The notes: generated by a model not told the origin, from the letters alone. Shown: positions 46,640 through 56,052, numbered from the stretch's first letter. The stretch: 64,000 nucleotides of DNA from Xenorhabdus indica (GCF_014467235.1 NZ_NKHP01000002.1:243527-307526), one strand, 5' to 3'. Program-made: numbers and translations.

Positions 46640-48013
46640 ATGACTTTGAATTGGCTAATCGAACGCTGCAATACATTTAATAAAACTGAAGCAATTATTT
46701 TTAATAATAACCGATATTTTTACTCAGAGTTATATTCTGATACTATTGAAGTTATAAATTACTTAAAAGACATTGGTCTCCCTGAGGGAGCGATTGTATC
46801 TGTAGAAGGAGAGTTTTCTCCAAAAACTTTGGCTATTATTCTGGCACTTGTTAATAACAATAATGTTATCGTTCCAATTGGCAATATTCCAGAAATAAAA
46901 CTCAATGAATATTTAGATGTTTCTCAAGTTGAAGTAAGAATTAAAGTTAGTAATAACGATTATGAACTAAACGATACTGGTCGTATTGCTGAACATGAAT
47001 TATATAAAAAAATATATGATGTAAAACATTCTGGTTTAGTGCTTTTTAGTTCAGGCACTACTGGGCAACCAAAAGCGTCTGTATTAGACTTCAATAAATT
47101 AATCGATAAACATTTAGAAAGAAAAATTCCCAGAAGAATACTTTCATTTCTTTCCGTAGACCATATTGGTGGTATTAATACTCTATTACATACCATTAGT
47201 CATGGGGGAACATTAATTATTCCTCTACTACGTACACCTGAAAGTGTATTCAATGCCATAGAAAAATGGGCTGTAGAAGTATTGCCCACTACCCCTACCT
47301 TTTTAAATATGGTTCTTATATCAAGAGTTATTGAAAAAACAAATACATCAAGCCTTAAATTAATTACTTATGGCACTGAACCAATGCCTCCTGTTACTTT
47401 AAAAAGGATTAGCGAAAAATTACCAAACGTTAAGTTAAAGCAAACATATGGTCTATCTGAAGTAGGCATTTTACAAACTAAATCTAAAAATAATAATGAA
47501 TTATGGATTAAACTTGGCAATAATGGATTTAAATACAAAGTCCTATCTAACATTCTGTGGATAAAATCAGACTATGCTATGTTAGGATATTTAAATGCTC
47601 AATCACCTTTTGATGAAGAGGGATACTTCAATACTGAAGACGTTGTTGAAGTTGATGGAGATTATGTAAAGATATTAGGAAGAAGATCAGAGATTATTAA
47701 TGTTGGAGGTGAAAAAGTTTATCCGCATGAGGTAGAGAATATCCTTTTGCAAGCTAACAATATAGCTGATGCAACAGTAATAGGATTTCCAAACACAATT
47801 ACAGGAATGGGAATTAAAGCTATTGTACATTTGAGTAAACCTGAAAATTATGATGATCTAAGATCTCGATTATATGTTCACTGCAAGAACTTTCTTGAAG
47901 AATTTAAAATTCCAATGACTTATGAGGTTTCAATAACACCCCACTATTCTAGTCGATTTAAAAAAATGCGTTCTTCACTGAAAATAAAGGAGCATAAGAA
48001 TGCTACCACCTAA
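46640..48013 (+). CDS. Acyl-CoA synthetase/adenylation-domain enzyme of the avrD-type operon
   Basis: This 457-residue ANL-superfamily enzyme activates a carboxylate with ATP. Core motifs: A3 LVLFSSGTTGQPKASVL (about 132-148), QTYGLSEVGI (A5), GYFNTEDVVEVDGDYVKILG (A7), GRRSEIINVGGEKVYPHEVE (A8), and a late Lys in FKKMRSSLK corresponding to A10. It is shorter than typical 500-residue ligases because the N-terminal part is compact. The substrate is unknown; a fatty or small organic acid delivered to the carrier protein two genes on is likely. Start 46640 has an excellent AGGAGGG. Very AT-rich codon use compared with flanking housekeeping genes suggests transfer. Confidence 0.88.
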   Translation: MTLNWLIERCNTFNKTEAIIFNNNRYFYSELYSDTIEVINYLKDIGLPEGAIVSVEGEFSPKTLAIILALVNNNNVIVPIGNIPEIKLNEYLDVSQVEVRIKVSNNDYELNDTGRIAEHELYKKIYDVKHSGLVLFSSGTTGQPKASVLDFNKLIDKHLERKIPRRILSFLSVDHIGGINTLLHTISHGGTLIIPLLRTPESVFNAIEKWAVEVLPTTPTFLNMVLISRVIEKTNTSSLKLITYGTEPMPPVTLKRISEKLPNVKLKQTYGLSEVGILQTKSKNNNELWIKLGNNGFKYKVLSNILWIKSDYAMLGYLNAQSPFDEEGYFNTEDVVEVDGDYVKILGRRSEIINVGGEKVYPHEVENILLQANNIADATVIGFPNTITGMGIKAIVHLSKPENYDDLRSRLYVHCKNFLEEFKIPMTYEVSITPHYSSRFKKMRSSLKIKEHKNATT

Positions 48014-48731
48014 AACTGTAGTCATCAGCGGTGGCAGCAAAGGACTTGGAGCTACAATGGCTTCAGCCTTTCTTAATAAAGGTTATCGTGTTGCTACTTT
48101 TAGCCGTCATTCAAATGAGTTTATAACTCAAAAACAATTGTCTGATGCTAATTTTTTCTATTGGGAATCTGTTGATGTTAATGATTTGAGTAAAATAAAA
48201 TCATTTGTCAATAATGTAAAATCAAAATTTGGTCACATCGATATTTTGATAAATAATATTGCAAAACTAACTGAAGGGTTATTAATTTTTTCTTCGGACA
48301 ATGAGATTATTTCTTTACTTAATACAAACATACTAGCACCCATAATACTGACAAGAGAATGTAGTAAGAGCATGCTGAAGAGGAATACAGGAGTTATTCT
48401 CAATGTTTCTTCTATAAATGCAATAAAGGGTCATAAAGGTGTATCATTATATTCAGCAACCAAAGCCGCTCTTGATGGTATGACTCGTAGCTTAGCGCGT
48501 GAATTTGGCCCTGCTAATATAAGAATTAACTCACTAGTACCAGGTTTTTTTGATAGTGAGATGGTGTCTTACCTTTCTGAAAACAGACGTAAACAGATAT
48601 TGAAAAGAACACCTATTGGTCGCTTATCAAAAATTGAAGAAATTAGTAAAGTAGCATTGTTTATTTGTTCAGATGAAGCTGCATTTATTACAGGTCAAAA
48701 TATTGTTGTTGATGGAGGAATATCATGTTAA
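48000..48731 (+). CDS. Short-chain dehydrogenase/reductase (FabG-like) of the avrD-type operon
   Basis: The 243-residue SDR has the cofactor motif SGGSKGLG (9-16), the NNIAKL variant of NNAG, the catalytic Ser in ILNVSSINAIK, and the YSATK active-site Tyr/Lys (about 155-159). It ends with the FabG-type tail FITGQNIVVDGGISC. It could reduce a beta-keto acyl group on the carrier protein or on a precursor sugar. The start overlaps the ligase gene by 14 bases and the end overlaps the carrier gene by 7 bases, so all three are translationally coupled. Confidence 0.88.
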   Translation: MLPPKTVVISGGSKGLGATMASAFLNKGYRVATFSRHSNEFITQKQLSDANFFYWESVDVNDLSKIKSFVNNVKSKFGHIDILINNIAKLTEGLLIFSSDNEIISLLNTNILAPIILTRECSKSMLKRNTGVILNVSSINAIKGHKGVSLYSATKAALDGMTRSLAREFGPANIRINSLVPGFFDSEMVSYLSENRRKQILKRTPIGRLSKIEEISKVALFICSDEAAFITGQNIVVDGGISC

Positions 48732-49012
48732 AAGAGTTAAATATAGTTAAAGAAATAATAATAAAAGAAGTAAAATTTATTTTTAATCAAGCTAAAATTA
48801 GAGATGATTATAATAACATTTTAATAGATGAGAGTTCAAATCTGATTGACGATTTGGCTTTTACATCACTTATGATTGCCCGTTTAATTATGGAGTTAAA
48901 TGAAAGATTAAAAGTTAAACCGTTTGGTAATGATTATTATTTTTCAGACATAAGAAATGTGCAAGATATTATTAATGCATATATAAATACTATAGAAAGC
49001 GATAATATCTAA
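48725..49012 (+). CDS. Acyl-carrier-protein-like protein of the avrD-type operon
   Basis: The 95-residue acidic helical protein has the carrier-protein pattern with LIDDLAFTSLMIARLIMELN. The Ser48 of FTSL sits where DSL carries the phosphopantetheine, preceded by an acidic, D/E-rich helix-1-to-2 loop; the residue before Ser is Thr rather than Asp. A C-terminal FSDIRNVQDIINAYI fits helix IV. It probably holds the acyl group between the ligase, reductase and AvrD-family enzyme. No phosphopantetheinyl transferase gene is nearby, so a host enzyme would be needed. Confidence 0.75.
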   Translation: MLKELNIVKEIIIKEVKFIFNQAKIRDDYNNILIDESSNLIDDLAFTSLMIARLIMELNERLKVKPFGNDYYFSDIRNVQDIINAYINTIESDNI

Positions 49013-49063
49013 TTAAAATAATTAACTAAACCCGCATCATTTATATTAAAAAGAGAAATAGCC

Positions 49064-50077
49064 ATGAATTCAAAATTTCTATGTCATTCAATTGATGATT
49101 ATTTAGGTGATAGTAAAACACGTTTTTTTGGCATGGGATACCGACGTGTTGTATATAATATTAAGAATATTGATATACAATTTAATCATTCAGGAGATAA
49201 CTATCCAAAATTAATTTCACTCTTATCAGTCGAATATCCATTAGACTGGTCTAAGAAAAAAAATACAAACTTACCTCCACATCTCAGTAGTATTGATACA
49301 CTAATTTTAAGTACTCAATTCTGTGAAATTTTCTTGAAACATAGTTTTCAATTCGACTCCTTTAATTGTAAAAAAATGTGGTTGAAAAGTTTAAAGTTGA
49401 AATCAGGAACCACTCCACAAGAAGATCTTGATAATATTTCAGCCAAGATCACTTGGAACTCCACATCAAAATTAAAATCAAATGATGTTACCATGATTTC
49501 CATTTTTGATTGTCAAATAGGAAAAATGGAAGCACGTTGTGAGATAGAACATCCTGTAGCAGAGATTATTTGTAAAAATGGCTTCTATAGATCTCCAGCA
49601 GATATTCTTGAGCCTAGTAATTCACGTTATTATGGGGACATTTTTAAATTCCGTGGACAATCTCTCCAAAATATAAGTTACGATAGTGAAAACCACATAG
49701 CTTCAGCAAAAGTAAAATTAAATATTCCTGAATTTTATCATTCAGTAAATGGAATTGATGGTCACTACCAACCTTCTGCCACTTATGTTGACTGTTTTGT
49801 TGTTAATCTACAGTTAGCTCAAGTATTAATGTATGAACTTGATCATATTAATAGAAAAGATAGTGAAACACTGTGGATGTTGAGAACCGAAATCGAAGCT
49901 CCAACACCTACTAGAAATTTCCAATCCAATTATGATGCTACAACACGTATTACTTCTACTTATAAACTAAAAGTTAGAGGTGAATATTGGAGATATGTAG
50001 ATATTGAAGGGAATTTTTCAGGAATAAAAATAAAGTGTTCACTAGGACATAAATTACCAACTTCTTCTGATATATAA
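49064..50077 (+). CDS. AvrD-family protein
   Basis: The 337-residue protein starts with SIDDYLGDSKTRFFGMGYRR (about 10-29), the hallmark N-terminus of AvrD (Pfam AvrD family). It continues LPPHLSSIDTLILSTQFCE, WPA-like YHSVNGIDGHYQPSATYVD and SETLWMLRTEIEAPTP. In Pseudomonas syringae AvrD directs synthesis of the syringolides, glycolipid elicitors assembled from a pentulose and a beta-keto acyl chain; the fold is related to AfsA-type butenolide synthases. It therefore probably makes a small acyl-derived lactone or glycolipid here. A 51-base gap with an AAAGAGA site precedes it. Codon use is AT-rich like the rest of the operon. Confidence 0.85.
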   Translation: MNSKFLCHSIDDYLGDSKTRFFGMGYRRVVYNIKNIDIQFNHSGDNYPKLISLLSVEYPLDWSKKKNTNLPPHLSSIDTLILSTQFCEIFLKHSFQFDSFNCKKMWLKSLKLKSGTTPQEDLDNISAKITWNSTSKLKSNDVTMISIFDCQIGKMEARCEIEHPVAEIICKNGFYRSPADILEPSNSRYYGDIFKFRGQSLQNISYDSENHIASAKVKLNIPEFYHSVNGIDGHYQPSATYVDCFVVNLQLAQVLMYELDHINRKDSETLWMLRTEIEAPTPTRNFQSNYDATTRITSTYKLKVRGEYWRYVDIEGNFSGIKIKCSLGHKLPTSSDI

Positions 50078-50090
50078 TAGGAAATATGGT

Positions 50091-50816
50091 ATGAAATTAG
50101 CTATCTCAGGAACTTATTCATCCGGTAAAACAAGAACAGTTATGGCGTTAGCTCACTTAACTGGTTATCCTCGTACCCTAGCAAAAACAATTCGTGAAAT
50201 AATGCCTTATGCTGTTCCCGGAAAACGATTGGCACAATGTACTCCTGCTGAATTTCTACAATTAGCTATGAGGAGGCACACCAGTAGGGCGATACATGAA
50301 GCACTACTAAAAGATAATTTCGTCTCTGATGGTTCATCGTTACAAGAATGGATTTATGCTGCTGCCCGTGTTAAGTATGGGATGAATCCCAACCAAGAAG
50401 GACATCTGGATCCAGTTCCCAGATCAAGTCTTTCTCCAGAAATGATATTTTTTGAACAGGTTACTAATCAGTATGCACATGCTTTCAAACAACATGTGAA
50501 AAGTACATTCGATGTATTCATCCATTTAAAGAACGAGCTTCCATTAAAAAAAGATGGTCATCGTCCAATGAATAAAAACTTTAGAGATTATTGTGACAGT
50601 ATGTTATTAAAAACTCTAGATGAATTAGAAATGCCCTATTATATTATAGGTGGAACAATAAAAGAACGTCTATTTAAAATAACAGAAATATTTAATCTGC
50701 CTCTTATTATGAGTGTTGAGAAAGCTATTCAATTAGCTGATAAAGAATATTCTCTACAAGATTTTAGATTTGAAACGGAAAGAAACAGATCATCAGATAT
50801 CTTCATACCTTTTTAG
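50091..50816 (+). CDS. P-loop ATPase/kinase-like protein of the avrD-type operon
   Basis: The 241-residue protein has Walker A GTYSSGKT (residues 7-14) at the very start, as in NadR-type or small-molecule kinases. SDGSSLQEWIYAAARVKYG (about 83-101), IFFEQVTNQYAHAFKQ and FDVFIHLKNELPLKKDGHRP (Walker-B-like and lid region) follow. It is annotated in related genomes only as an AAA family ATPase; I infer a kinase acting on a sugar or on the product. It lies 13 bases after avrD and is the last operon gene. A hairpin terminator follows. Confidence 0.75.
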   Translation: MKLAISGTYSSGKTRTVMALAHLTGYPRTLAKTIREIMPYAVPGKRLAQCTPAEFLQLAMRRHTSRAIHEALLKDNFVSDGSSLQEWIYAAARVKYGMNPNQEGHLDPVPRSSLSPEMIFFEQVTNQYAHAFKQHVKSTFDVFIHLKNELPLKKDGHRPMNKNFRDYCDSMLLKTLDELEMPYYIIGGTIKERLFKITEIFNLPLIMSVEKAIQLADKEYSLQDFRFETERNRSSDIFIPF

Positions 50817-50861
50817 TTTACTATATAGGAAGAAAACCTGTTATTCATGTATAAAATAGGG

Positions 50862-50891
50862 TGAGACATTATTGTCTCATTCTCTCTATAT
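50862..50891 (+). terminator. Terminator after the avrD-type operon
   Basis: TGAGACA (50862-50868), loop TTAT, TGTCTCA (50873-50879), followed by TTCTCTCTATATATTTTTTATT. It separates the operon from the convergent GntR gene. Confidence 0.75.
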
Positions 50892-50920
50892 ATTTTTTAT
50901 TATGTTTGATTGAAAAAAAT

Positions 50921-51574
50921 TTAATCACTAACCAAACACAACAACTCTATATGTTTACTATTCTTTAATTTATCAAAAATCTCCATTATAATTCCTTCGC
51001 TATTCGATAAATCGCGTTTTTTTATATAAAATAATAATTCCTTGTACATATCCAGGAAATATACTGCATTTTGTTTTATGAAAGTATGCCATAGATAACT
51101 ACTTCTTTCTATACAATTAATATACAATCTACTTAGTTCATTATTATTTATAGCATTGAGTATTAAGATAGTGAATTCACTGTCAACATTTTTTATTTTT
51201 TCATCATTACAATTGGTTTCTTTGCTTATCAAAACCTCAATTTTTTTTGAAAAATCGTTTAAATTTTCTTGAGATGTTTTGTTTAAAAATAATTTAATTA
51301 TAGATAACAAAAATATTTCGCGTAAAGTAACCAATTCTAATTGCTCTTTATAGTCCAGGCTTCGTGTATAGAACCCTCTATTATTACCTTTAATGACAAA
51401 TTGTTCATGCAAAAGTCTATTCAGCGCCTCTCTAATTGGAGTAGAACTAACATTTAATTGATCAGTTAATTTAGAAACATATAGTTGTTCATTTGGTTTA
51501 AACTCATTATTAGTAATTTTATTTTTAATTTGGAGATAAACACGATCAACATACGAAGTTTTTCTAATTCTCAT
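50921..51574 (-). CDS. GntR-family transcriptional regulator next to the avrD-type operon
   Basis: The 217-residue protein has a winged-helix GntR domain (VYLQIKNKITNNEFKPNEQL, VSKLTDQLNVSSTPIREALN; about 10-75). A divergent, all-helical C-terminal effector domain (about 85-210) lacks clear FCD histidines. It is convergent with the five-gene operon and shares its AT-rich codon use, so it was probably acquired with it and may control it; the ligand is unknown. Start ATG 51574 follows GGGAAAG. Confidence 0.85.
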   Translation of the reverse strand: MRIRKTSYVDRVYLQIKNKITNNEFKPNEQLYVSKLTDQLNVSSTPIREALNRLLHEQFVIKGNNRGFYTRSLDYKEQLELVTLREIFLLSIIKLFLNKTSQENLNDFSKKIEVLISKETNCNDEKIKNVDSEFTILILNAINNNELSRLYINCIERSSYLWHTFIKQNAVYFLDMYKELLFYIKKRDLSNSEGIIMEIFDKLKNSKHIELLCLVSD

Positions 51575-52513
51575 TTCTTTCCCTTAAATTAATTCATTAA
51601 CTTAAATCTATTTTATAGATGACAAAAATTCAGAGACAAAACCAATGACTGTTCGTATTAATAATATACTAAGTAATATTAATTCGTAATAATTACAATA
51701 GTTTTCTCTCTGTTTTATAGCATTCTAAAAAATACCGATATCGATACTAATTTTTGTGCTGCTGAAATGAAAAACTAACAGTCTGGATTAGACAGCATCA
51801 GAGTAAAAAATTGATCTTCCACGTTCAAAATTATCGTCCAATAGAAAAATAAATAATATTCCTAATCAACACCAAATTTTTGTCAAAAATGAAATTATTA
51901 AAATAAATTTAATATTATTACCAAATATATCTTTAAGTTTACTTAATATTGATTAATTTAAGATCAGACGACTAATGTAACTAACTTAAATAATTAATAT
52001 TTTTATCTCTTTACTGATTTTCGATTACCATAATATGATTTAATTAAATAATTTCTCTTTAAAAATATTCTGTATTACTATTCTATCCTCTGAAGATCTA
52101 ATTATATTACTTATACTCCAATAAAAAAATCTTGGGAAAGATATTTACACTCATAACAATCACAATATAACAAGGTTTTTTCGATATTATAATATACTCA
52201 TTAAAAATGATGATGCAATATAATAATTTAAATATCAAGATATCAAGCAGTCTATTTTAAATAAAACTAGCATAAAACTTCAAAATTATGGAAATTTTCC
52301 CATAACACAATATATTATAGTGACAAATTCAGTTTCAAAATTGAGCACTATTTTTTTAGAAGATTTCTTATTTTTATTTCAACATTTTTTCAAAAAACCA
52401 GAGTAAAGTCATCCGATGAAGATATTAAACCTATTACTTAATATTGATAATTTTATCAATATAATGTCACAACTATAACAATTCTTCATGAAGTTGACGC
52501 ACTGCATTTATAT

Positions 52514-52557
52514 TCTCTGGTTTATCTGGCTATTACGTTAACCAGACAAACCAGAGA
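52514..52557. repeat. 16-bp inverted repeat in the AT-rich desert
   Basis: TCTCTGGTTTATCTGG (52514-52529) and CCAGACAAACCAGAGA (52542-52557) form a stem with one mismatched pair (G-U capable) and a 12-base loop. It is the only GC-containing structure for about a kilobase. It could be a terminator for an unseen small RNA, a protein-binding site or an element end. Confidence 0.6.
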
Positions 52558-54009
52558 GTTTGAAAAACACTAAATCTACCAAGAAAACCATAACTCCTTT
52601 ACTATTAAATAATTACCGACAAAACTCCTCACTTTGTTATAACCTAATATTTCTGTTTTATGCTAAAGGGTGAACAGTTATAAACACTTTTTCAGTTTCT
52701 TAGATCATTGCAGATATGAAAGAAATTAAGAAACTCTATCTTTAGATAAAAAATTTAATTTTTTATTACAAAATATTCCCTCAGCCAATCATCATGTACT
52801 GCAAACTGAAAAAAACAAACGAAAATAGATAAGGTTTATTTATTATCCAGTATAATATGCAAAAACTGATAAACATCACATAACTTCACAAAAAAACCTA
52901 TTTATAGCAATAACAAATTGTTAAATAACGAGATTAAAATAAGAATCTTTTGGCTTCCTTTAACATATCCAATAGGAAAATCTCTAAGTAAACAAATTCT
53001 CTGAAAATAGAGAGCATAAAATAAACACGTAAAATTTGATAAAAAATATGCTTTTTATGTAACAATTAATATCTTCTTGTTTTTATACTAAAAAATAAAA
53101 AACGCTATAGTATTACAGGCAAAAAAACAAGCTGCCTCTCAGTATTCAAAAATGCGAGTGAGTTGTTACTTTCTTGAAAGATAAAAATTATTCAGTAGGA
53201 AAAGTTTCTATAAGTAATATTTTCTAATAGAAAATAGATGATGTGGCAATAGTAATACCATGAAAGATTAAAATCTATTTACTTAACTAAAATTAATAAA
53301 ATTTAACTCAAAAACGAAACATTTTATACCAAACTGTAAACATAATCCTATATAACTTTACTTAAGTCAAATTTCATTACATATCAAATCTCATTCCACT
53401 TAATTTATTATAATATATGAATTTTTTTTGTTATTCACATAGTTAATTCCTTTTAAATAGTATTGGTAATGAAAAATTGTTACTTACTCGAAATCGATAG
53501 CAGCCAAATCACCCAGAGTTAATATCAGTCCACCTTGTATTTGTAGAGCTTAATTCTATTTCAAATCGCAAATCTAGATTATAAATCCAAACAGAACAGT
53601 TTGGTATATTTTGTTTAGTTTCTAACCTAATGAAAGATCTTAATGAAATAGATAAATACAAAATAATGGCGATTTTCTATAAAAGAACAATATATTGATA
53701 ATTTTATTGATTAAATTAAAAAAAATACTTTTTATTCAATATATTAAATAAAAATAAATAGCAAAATTAACGTTTAAAGCCTTCTTCATTATTCCTCATA
53801 TGAAGAGAACAGCCTGTTGTTTTACTCAATTGCGGGGGAAAAGTAGTTGCAAGATGCAAGGTAACAACAAAATAGAGAATGTGGTTTGCATCATGGAAGA
53901 GTACACCTTGTCTCAGTAAAGGTTCTTTTTTTACAAGACGTTAATAAGAAAGGTTATTTCATTAAAAAAAAACAAGGCTCATGTCGGAAAACAAAACGGC
54001 GGATCAGGT

Positions 54010-54067
54010 GTAACAATAGGGCATACCGTGAATGGTATTAAACCCGTCAAGGTATGCCCTATGTTAC
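54010..54067. repeat. Long hairpin upstream of the MrpJ-like gene
   Basis: GTAAC-A-ATAGGGCATACC (54010-54027) and GGTATGCCCTAT-GTTAC (54051-54067) form a 17-bp stem with one bulged A and a 23-base loop. It lies about 100 bases upstream of the HTH gene, so it may be part of its leader or a terminator/attenuator. Confidence 0.65.
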
Positions 54068-54164
54068 GCACAGTGGCGAAGTAAATTTAAGCCATTTTGA
54101 AGCTCTAGGGCAATTATCCTTGATAACGCCATAACTTACTGATTTGAAAATAAAAGGATAAGAT

Positions 54165-54467
54165 ATGGAAGATGCAAACATGTTAATTGGAAAACGTATT
54201 TACATTAAAAGGAAAGAGTTGGGTATCACAGCAACGGCATTAGCTAAACAAATTGGCATTAGTCAGCAACAACTTTCACGTTATGAAAGGGGAACCAATC
54301 GAATTAATGTCACTCATTTGGTTGCCATTAGTAAGAAGCTGGAGACCCGTATTTCATGGTTCTTTGAAGACTGCTTTGAAGAGAATAACAAGGAAGATTC
54401 TGTTAATAAACTCGATACCCAATACATTCCCATGGCCGAAACAATTATAGGGAAAAATGGTTGTTAA
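54165..54467 (+). CDS. Small XRE-type HTH regulator, MrpJ-like
   Basis: The 100-residue protein has an XRE/Cro-type helix-turn-helix: GKRIYIKRKELGITATALAK, IGISQQQLSRYERGTNRINV, then LVAISKKLETRISWFFED. This resembles MrpJ and its orphan paralogues in Proteus, Xenorhabdus and Photorhabdus, regulators that switch between fimbriae-based adhesion and flagellar motility. No fimbrial genes are in the window, so this is an orphan copy. AAAAGGA precedes ATG 54165. It is followed by a convergent glycerate kinase gene and inverted repeats. Confidence 0.82.
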   Translation: MEDANMLIGKRIYIKRKELGITATALAKQIGISQQQLSRYERGTNRINVTHLVAISKKLETRISWFFEDCFEENNKEDSVNKLDTQYIPMAETIIGKNGC

Positions 54468-54486
54468 ATGGTCAAAATAATCCACT

Positions 54487-54541
54487 GTCAGAAGCCTGCC
54501 ATTAAGCTTGAGCCAAACCCCAAAATATGGGGGCTTCTGAC
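54487..54541. terminator. Inverted-repeat structure between the HTH gene and glycerate kinase
   Basis: GTCAGAAGCC (54487-54496) and GGCTTCTGAC (54532-54541) flank an inner CCCC/GGGG hairpin (54518-54521 with 54529-54532 region). Located between two convergent genes, it probably serves as a shared terminator. Confidence 0.6.
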
Positions 54542-54565
54542 TCCTCTCAAGTACTTATCCATTCT

Positions 54566-55723
54566 TCAATGGGCATCTGCTTTCTTTTCCATACCAGTCA
54601 TATTCCAAACCGTCGCAATGTTACGTGCCAATACCCGTAGATTATCAACACTATTAGTCAGAGCATCAGCAAGAGTACAAACTTCGGGGATAATAGAAAA
54701 TACAGCATCCAAACCGTGTTGGTGGACTATATGGTAGTCTTTGCTCATTCCTCCCACTAAAGCGATAGCAGGAATACCGAACTTCTTGGCAATACGCGCA
54801 ACGCCAATAGGCGTTTTGCCATATATAGTCTGGCTATCCATACGACCTTCACCAGTAATAACTAAATCTGCACCCTGAATCATCTTTTCCAACTTCAGAG
54901 TCTCAATCACAATCTCAACACCTGATTGTAATTTTGCACCCAGACAACCCAGTAAAGAAGCGCCCATACCTCCCGCAGCGCCTGCCCCTTCAGCATCGAT
55001 CACATGTCTGCCTGTTGCCGCTTCAATTTTCATTCCATAATGGAATAAGGCTGAATCTAGTATTTTAACCATTTCTGCTGTCGCTCCTTTTTGTGGGCCA
55101 AATACCGCAGATGCTCCAGACTCACCGCATAATGGATTATTGACATCACAAGCTACAGCAATTTTCAATTGCTTGAGCCGGGGATCAAGACCCGAAAGAT
55201 CGATGCTTTCCAACCGTGTTAATGCTGCTCCACCAAATGGCAGAATGCGGTTATCCCCATCCCATAAATTTGCCCCAAGTGCTTGCATCATTCCTGCACC
55301 ACCATCATTGGTGGCACTGCCACCGATACCTAAAATTAGATTTTGTGCTCCGTGCGCCAACGCAGCCAGGATCAGCTCTCCAGTGCCATATGTTGTTGTT
55401 ATTAAAGGATTACGTTGTTCCAACGGCACTAAGTGCAAACCTGAAGCGGCTGCCATTTCTATAACTGCGGTTCTTCCATCGCCTAGCAGCCCCCATAAAG
55501 CCTCAATAGTTCTCCCCAAAGGATCAGTAACTGCACATGTGATACGTTTCCCTCCTGTCGCAGCCACCAGCGATTCTACTGTACCTTCTCCGCCATCGGC
55601 CATCGGTAGCTTGATATAATCAGCCTGCGGAAGAATTTCCCGAAATCCCTGTTCTATCGCTTCTGCTACTTGTAAGGCACTTAAGCTTTCTTTAAATGAA
55701 TCTGGTGCAATCACAATCTTCAT
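54566..55723 (-). CDS. Glycerate 2-kinase (GarK/GlxK family)
   Basis: The 385-residue protein is a glycerate kinase type 1, forming 2-phosphoglycerate from D-glycerate. Motifs: MKIVIAPDSFKESLSA at the start, MADGGEGTVESLVAATGG (41-58), GTGELILAAL, LGIGGSATNDGGAGMMQALG (131-150), GPQKGAT, and VITGEGRMDSQT with GKTPIGVA. All are present. The gene may be garK or glxK in other systems; neighbours do not decide. Upstream (on its 5' side) lies the decayed end of a permease gene, so glycerate uptake once linked to it may be lost. Confidence 0.9.
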   Translation of the reverse strand: MKIVIAPDSFKESLSALQVAEAIEQGFREILPQADYIKLPMADGGEGTVESLVAATGGKRITCAVTDPLGRTIEALWGLLGDGRTAVIEMAAASGLHLVPLEQRNPLITTTYGTGELILAALAHGAQNLILGIGGSATNDGGAGMMQALGANLWDGDNRILPFGGAALTRLESIDLSGLDPRLKQLKIAVACDVNNPLCGESGASAVFGPQKGATAEMVKILDSALFHYGMKIEAATGRHVIDAEGAGAAGGMGASLLGCLGAKLQSGVEIVIETLKLEKMIQGADLVITGEGRMDSQTIYGKTPIGVARIAKKFGIPAIALVGGMSKDYHIVHQHGLDAVFSIIPEVCTLADALTNSVDNLRVLARNIATVWNMTGMEKKADAH

Positions 55724-55769
55724 AACTATTTCCTCTCTCCCCTATATATTCGGCCGACAAAAATTTAGC

Positions 55770-55995
55770 CAGTAAAACCAAATACACCAAAGATTAAGGT
55801 TGAGACAAATGAAAAAAACTGCCATGTGGTGGATGGCCTAGCACAATGGCAACAACCAATGCAGTAATGGCACCAAATGCAGAAACTGTTGTCATTTTAT
55901 TCTTATCACCATTGGCTTTGTCTTTAAAAACTACACTACGCACATAAATAGTATGTATAAAAAAAGCGATAAATAAATTTATCGCCTTTTAATCC
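55770..55995 (-). pseudogene. Decayed C-terminal fragment of a membrane transporter
   Basis: On the minus strand, from about 55991 to 55830, a start-less frame reads AINLFIAFFIHTIYVRSVVF, then KDKANGDKNKMTTVSAFGAI and TALVVAIVLG. After a frameshift, FVSTLIFGVFGFTG follows and a stop. Two hydrophobic helices separated by a charged loop indicate the end of an inner-membrane transporter, whose family I cannot name. Its position before glycerate kinase suggests a former glycerate or sugar-acid permease. Confidence 0.4.
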
Positions 55996-56052
55996 ACTAG
56001 CGTATGTATTCAGCATGAAAAAATCTTCATGCTCAGCCAATTGTCAATTACA

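Larger units (their letters stand above)
51575..54164. other. 2.6-kb AT-rich desert without recognisable genes
   Basis: Extremely A+T-rich DNA with only short random frames on both strands. Within it are two strong hairpins (52514-52557 and 54010-54067), listed separately, and a slightly less AT-rich patch at about 53770-54164 just before the small HTH gene. I see no tRNA, integrase or transposase signatures. Such regions often bind H-NS and mark horizontally gained DNA. Confidence 0.5.

Noticed and set aside
51575..54164. A hidden tRNA or phage attachment site in the AT-rich region
   Set aside because: No cloverleaf, TpsiC-type GGTTC box or integrase gene could be found on either strand.
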